Below are positions 61,270 through 64,000 of a stretch of DNA of 64,000 bases, in pieces. How positions within the stretch are numbered: position 1 is the stretch's first letter; each line of letters opens with the position of its first letter. Made by a program: the position numbers and the translations under genes. Source of the stretch: Planomicrobium sp. YIM 101495 (GTDB lineage: Bacteria > Bacillota > Bacilli > Bacillales_A > Planococcaceae); NCBI RefSeq assembly GCF_009707665.1, contig NZ_WLZW01000001.1:1550001-1614000 (forward strand), in the 5' to 3' direction. Under the pieces are notes generated by a model. It saw only the letters and a list, made by a program, of their open reading frames with translations. It had not been told where the DNA came from and ran no database searches.

Positions 61270-62064
61270 TTATTTCTCGAACACTTCGTGGATGACTTGT
61301 CCAGGTGCAATATTGATCATGTTTTTATAAATACAGCTTGTCGGCTTATTCGGTAATGCTTTAGCGAAAGTCTTCGCGTGGTCCGTCTCGCCGACGATGT
61401 GCACTTCATCCCAGTGCCGGTCTTTTTTCAATTTAACGACTTTCGACGCCATTTCCTTGTAGAAGCGGTCCAAGTTCTCTTGCACACGCTCATCCACTTG
61501 TTCCGCAGGACTTCTGCCACCGCTGCTGCTTCCTACCGATCCGCCGCCTTGCTGTTCTGCTTCGACGTGCAGATTGGCGTCGAACTCTTCATAAATCTCT
61601 TCATTGACGATGCCCATTGATGTATCGATGATGCGGACGCCTTTGGAGCTCGGTAAGACGATTCCCGTGTACGGATACGCTTTATACATATAACGCAATT
61701 CATCCAGGACAGGCGCAGTCTCCCAGTGGAAGCTCGTCTTCACCGCGACTTGTACATGATGAACCGACCAAAGATCGTCATGTGTGGATGCAAAAATAAC
61801 GACTCCCTTTTGGAGGTCGTTTTGGTTATCTGCTATCTCCTTCTCGACTTTTTTCCGCAAGGCTTTGTAGTTCTTGATTTCGTTACTATCATTCGAAGCC
61901 GTCAAATACTCTTCAAGACGTTTAAGGCCGTTCTTCAAATGAATTTTCCAGGCACCGTTCTGTGCATTCAAATCTGCCGGATTCGTGTTCAAATAAACAC
62001 TCAACACACAGCGCTCATTGCATTCAAAAGTCTTCAGTTTCTGAATTTCATCGTATAATGTCAT
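61270..62064 (-). CDS. VLRF1/aeRF1-type release-factor-like protein
   Basis: 264 residues. The architecture fits the bacterial VLRF1 group of eRF1 relatives: an N-terminal alpha/beta part starting CVLSVYLNTNP (about 19), and a middle region with YPYTGIVLPSSKGVRIIDTSMG (about 130-150). A glycine/serine-rich loop where release factors bear a GGQ-like motif is seen here as QQGGGSVGSSSGGRS (about 170-184). The remainder is pelota-like (VHIVGETDHAKTFAKALP). A ribosome rescue role is inferred from the family. Confidence 0.78.
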   Translation of the reverse strand: MTLYDEIQKLKTFECNERCVLSVYLNTNPADLNAQNGAWKIHLKNGLKRLEEYLTASNDSNEIKNYKALRKKVEKEIADNQNDLQKGVVIFASTHDDLWSVHHVQVAVKTSFHWETAPVLDELRYMYKAYPYTGIVLPSSKGVRIIDTSMGIVNEEIYEEFDANLHVEAEQQGGGSVGSSSGGRSPAEQVDERVQENLDRFYKEMASKVVKLKKDRHWDEVHIVGETDHAKTFAKALPNKPTSCIYKNMINIAPGQVIHEVFEK

Positions 62065-62221
62065 TCATCCATCATCCTCCCTTAATGCATCGTTCTTATT
62101 AGATTACCCGAAGCCCCTTAACATAAACAACCGTTTTTCAATCTTTCAGTTATTCGAACGTTTGTCTGAATGGTAGTCGGGTATCCATGGAATAGGAGAA
62201 AATTAAAGGAGAGTGCTGAAT

Positions 62222-62533
62222 ATGGAAGAAATCAACAAAAAAGTAGAAGACAAACTGAAAAATTTTGATGACGACAAAAAAGAACAAATCCTTTCTGATT
62301 TCGGTCGCTTCAAAGAGTATCTGGGCAGTAAAGTCGAGCTTGGCGAAAAAATGGGATTGAGCGAGGAGCGTATCGCTCAATTGACCGAGAAAGTTGCAGG
62401 CTACTTGGCGAAGAAAGAAGAACCCAAAAACAGCGAAGAGCATTTATTGCAGGAATTATGGAAAGTCGGGAATAAGGAAGAGCAGCATATGCTCGCTCAC
62501 CTTCTTGTCAAATTAGTGAAAAAGGATTCTTGA
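62222..62533 (+). CDS. DUF3243 family small protein
   Basis: 103 residues, helical and charged. The DUF3243 pattern is seen in FGRFKEYLGSKVELGEKMGLSEERIAQLTEKVAGYLA (about 28-64) and in EHLLQELWKVG...MLAHLLVKLV near the end. Function unknown. The ATG at 62222 follows AAAGGAG by 10 nt; a GTG three codons earlier is too close. It is divergent from the VLRF1-type gene. Confidence 0.82.
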   Translation: MEEINKKVEDKLKNFDDDKKEQILSDFGRFKEYLGSKVELGEKMGLSEERIAQLTEKVAGYLAKKEEPKNSEEHLLQELWKVGNKEEQHMLAHLLVKLVKKDS

Positions 62534-62544
62534 TTTCGAATTGA

Positions 62545-62584
62545 AAAAGCTGCGCGGAAAGTTCCCCCTTCCGCGCAGCTTTTA
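62545..62584. terminator. Bidirectional intrinsic terminator
   Basis: AAAAGCTGCGCGGAA / TTCCGCGCAGCTTTT perfect stem with a C-rich loop. It includes the stop codon of the minus-strand helicase. Confidence 0.9.
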
Positions 62585-64000
62585 TTTTTGTGGAGCCGGT
62601 TCGATCAGCTCAAGAAGCTTATGGCTGATGCAAATATCCGCCAGCAATTCTTTCCGCTGCTTTTCGAACTGAATGGTCAGACGCTCACCGTCCCGCTCGA
62701 CGATCTCCCCTGCACCGAATACGCGGTGGCGGATTTTCGCCCCTTTGGTGAGCAGCTCATTTTCACGCAGTGCATTTTCGTTTTCCGGCACTGTGTTTTT
62801 CGGTGGCGGCGGCGCTACTTTGATGGTCGGCTTGACGGATGTATTGCTGCTTCCGGACGACAGTGCCAATTGCCGCACTTCCTGGACAAACAGCGATTCC
62901 GTATCGTAGCTGATCAGCTCTAAATGCTTCTTCGCACGTGTCATCCCGACGTAGAATAGCCGGCGGGCCTCTTCCAGCAAGTCCGGCTGCTCCGTATCAT
63001 CCGTCGTTGGAATGATGCCGTCCACGAGATCGATCATATAGACCCGTTCGAACTCCAAGCCTTTGGCGCTGTGGAATGTCGACAACGTCAGCATCTCGTC
63101 CGTTTTAGTCGCTTTAGCCTGCCGCGTCACGCCTTCCATCTTTTTCAGGTGAAGAGCGAAGTCCGTAATGGTGGCGTGCTGTTCGGCCATTTGCTCCAGC
63201 GTCACAAGGATCTTCTCCAAGTACTGGATCTTCATGCCGAACTTCTCCGCACGTCTCGCTAGCATCTGGTCGTAGCCGAGATCCGAGCGGATTTTCCGGA
63301 TGGCTGCAAGTGGTGCTAGACGGGCAACCGTCTCGAAGCTCTTGCGCTGCTGAATTAACAGTTTCTGCTGATAGTCTTTCACTTCGACGTGGCGCATGAT
63401 TTCATCGAATGCATGCCGCGTGCCTGGCTGGATTTTCGTCAGTGCACGCAATTGACTGCCGGACCAGTAGGCACTCGTCTTTGAAGCGAATTTCGCATAA
63501 ATGTCGACTCGTTCCGGCTTCAAACTGAAACGCATGAAGTTCAACAGATCTTCCACGATCCAATGAGAGAAGAAGCGGTTATCCGCATCTTTCATATAAA
63601 ACGGGATGCCGAGACGCTCCAGTTCTGTCATCAATAACGTCGACGACGTGTTGTTCCGATACAGGATCGCCGTGTCGCCGTAATGATCGAGCGCTTTCAG
63701 CTCCTTAATCAAGTACTTCCACTGGGCATCCTCGGAAGCGAGCCGCTTGATGACGATCGGTTCGCCTTGCGCTTGTTTCGTATACATATTCTTGTCATGG
63801 CGCTGTTGGTTCATCTTGATGAACCGGTTCGACAAGTCGACGATCGTGCCGGACGAACGGTAATTCCGCTCCATTTTCATCACGTACGCCTCCGGATACA
63901 CGCTCCGGAACTTCAACAAGTATGTCGGCTCTGCCGCGCGCCACGTGTAGATCGATTGATCATCGTCCGCTACGACGCACAAGTTCTGGTGCTTCGCGAC
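62582..64000 (-). CDS. UvrD/PcrA-type DNA helicase (YjcD-like), 5' end outside the window
   Basis: About 472 C-terminal residues are present and the frame stays open to base 64000. Motifs III to VI of superfamily I are seen: VVADDDQSIYTWRAA (motif II/III region), MERNYRSSGTIV (IV), LSTFHSAKGLEFERVYMIDL (V) and RRLFYVGMTRAKKHLEL (VI). A linker with PPPP and a C-terminal module beginning GAKIRHRVFGAGEIVERDG follow, as in PcrA tails. It unwinds DNA in repair; Walker A lies beyond the window. Confidence 0.9.
   Translation of the reverse strand, partial: VAKHQNLCVVADDDQSIYTWRAAEPTYLLKFRSVYPEAYVMKMERNYRSSGTIVDLSNRFIKMNQQRHDKNMYTKQAQGEPIVIKRLASEDAQWKYLIKELKALDHYGDTAILYRNNTSSTLLMTELERLGIPFYMKDADNRFFSHWIVEDLLNFMRFSLKPERVDIYAKFASKTSAYWSGSQLRALTKIQPGTRHAFDEIMRHVEVKDYQQKLLIQQRKSFETVARLAPLAAIRKIRSDLGYDQMLARRAEKFGMKIQYLEKILVTLEQMAEQHATITDFALHLKKMEGVTRQAKATKTDEMLTLSTFHSAKGLEFERVYMIDLVDGIIPTTDDTEQPDLLEEARRLFYVGMTRAKKHLELISYDTESLFVQEVRQLALSSGSSNTSVKPTIKVAPPPPKNTVPENENALRENELLTKGAKIRHRVFGAGEIVERDGERLTIQFEKQRKELLADICISHKLLELIEPAPQK

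Overview
The window looks like chromosomal DNA from a low-to-mid GC Firmicute of the order Bacillales, most likely the Planococcaceae (Planococcus/Sporosarcina-type). The evidence is AGGAGG-type ribosome binding sites, frequent TTG and GTG starts, a SAM-I (S-box) riboswitch, a lia-type envelope-stress operon, a YrrT/LuxS/MccAB sulfur operon, YusW and DUF3243 proteins, and tryptophan 2,3-dioxygenase. The genus is an inference. I saw no rRNA, tRNA, transposase, phage gene or CRISPR array.

Layout. 1-8 kb: threonine degradation (Tdh and Kbl, split by an enolase-superfamily epimerase) and a methionine-to-cysteine operon, yrrT-luxS-mccA-mccB. 8-16 kb: a membrane protein, a YbaK editing protein, topoisomerase III, a NERD nuclease-like gene bracketed by GGACAGTA repeats, a flavin reductase, an ABC-F protein and a phospholipase-D-like protein. 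17-25 kb: an ECF sigma factor, a CNNM-type membrane protein, an M20 dipeptidase, a PlsY paralogue, a DUF2804 protein, a GDPD, TDO, a YusW lipoprotein and a GNAT. 25-32 kb: a heterodimeric ABC exporter, a PAS-GGDEF-EAL protein with a degenerate GGDEF, and a two-part ThrE exporter. 32.4-40.6 kb: an alcohol dehydrogenase, a secreted beta-propeller protein, AlaX-L and a MerR regulator, with large repeat-filled intergenic regions. 40.6-46.9 kb: TrhO, a 2-hydroxyacid dehydrogenase, DedA and the lia-type operon. 47-55 kb: a conserved-TM-helix channel-like protein, a two-component system with an unlisted small membrane ORF between its genes, and S-box-controlled metY-metX. 55-64 kb: a second PlsY paralogue, PepT, an EamA transporter, NsrR with flavohaemoglobin, a FhuF-like Fe-S protein, a VLRF1-type release-factor-like protein, DUF3243 and the end of a UvrD-type helicase.

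How the genes connect. Sulfur metabolism recurs: metY-metX make homocysteine under S-box control, while yrrT-luxS-mccA-mccB recycle S-adenosylhomocysteine products to cysteine. Nitrosative stress is handled by NsrR and Hmp, with a 25-bp dyad upstream of hmp. Envelope stress is covered by the lia-type operon, with a terminator after the pspA gene.

The most unusual signal is non-coding. Two 188-bp elements (35018-35205 and 40369-40556) each contain four 25-nt imperfect palindromes of the form 10-nt arm, 5-nt centre, 10-nt arm. Their starts are offset by exactly 51, 61 and 51 nt in both copies, although their sequences have diverged. The first copy sits inside a larger composite of repeats that also occurs, with a different internal array, on the other side of the alcohol dehydrogenase gene.
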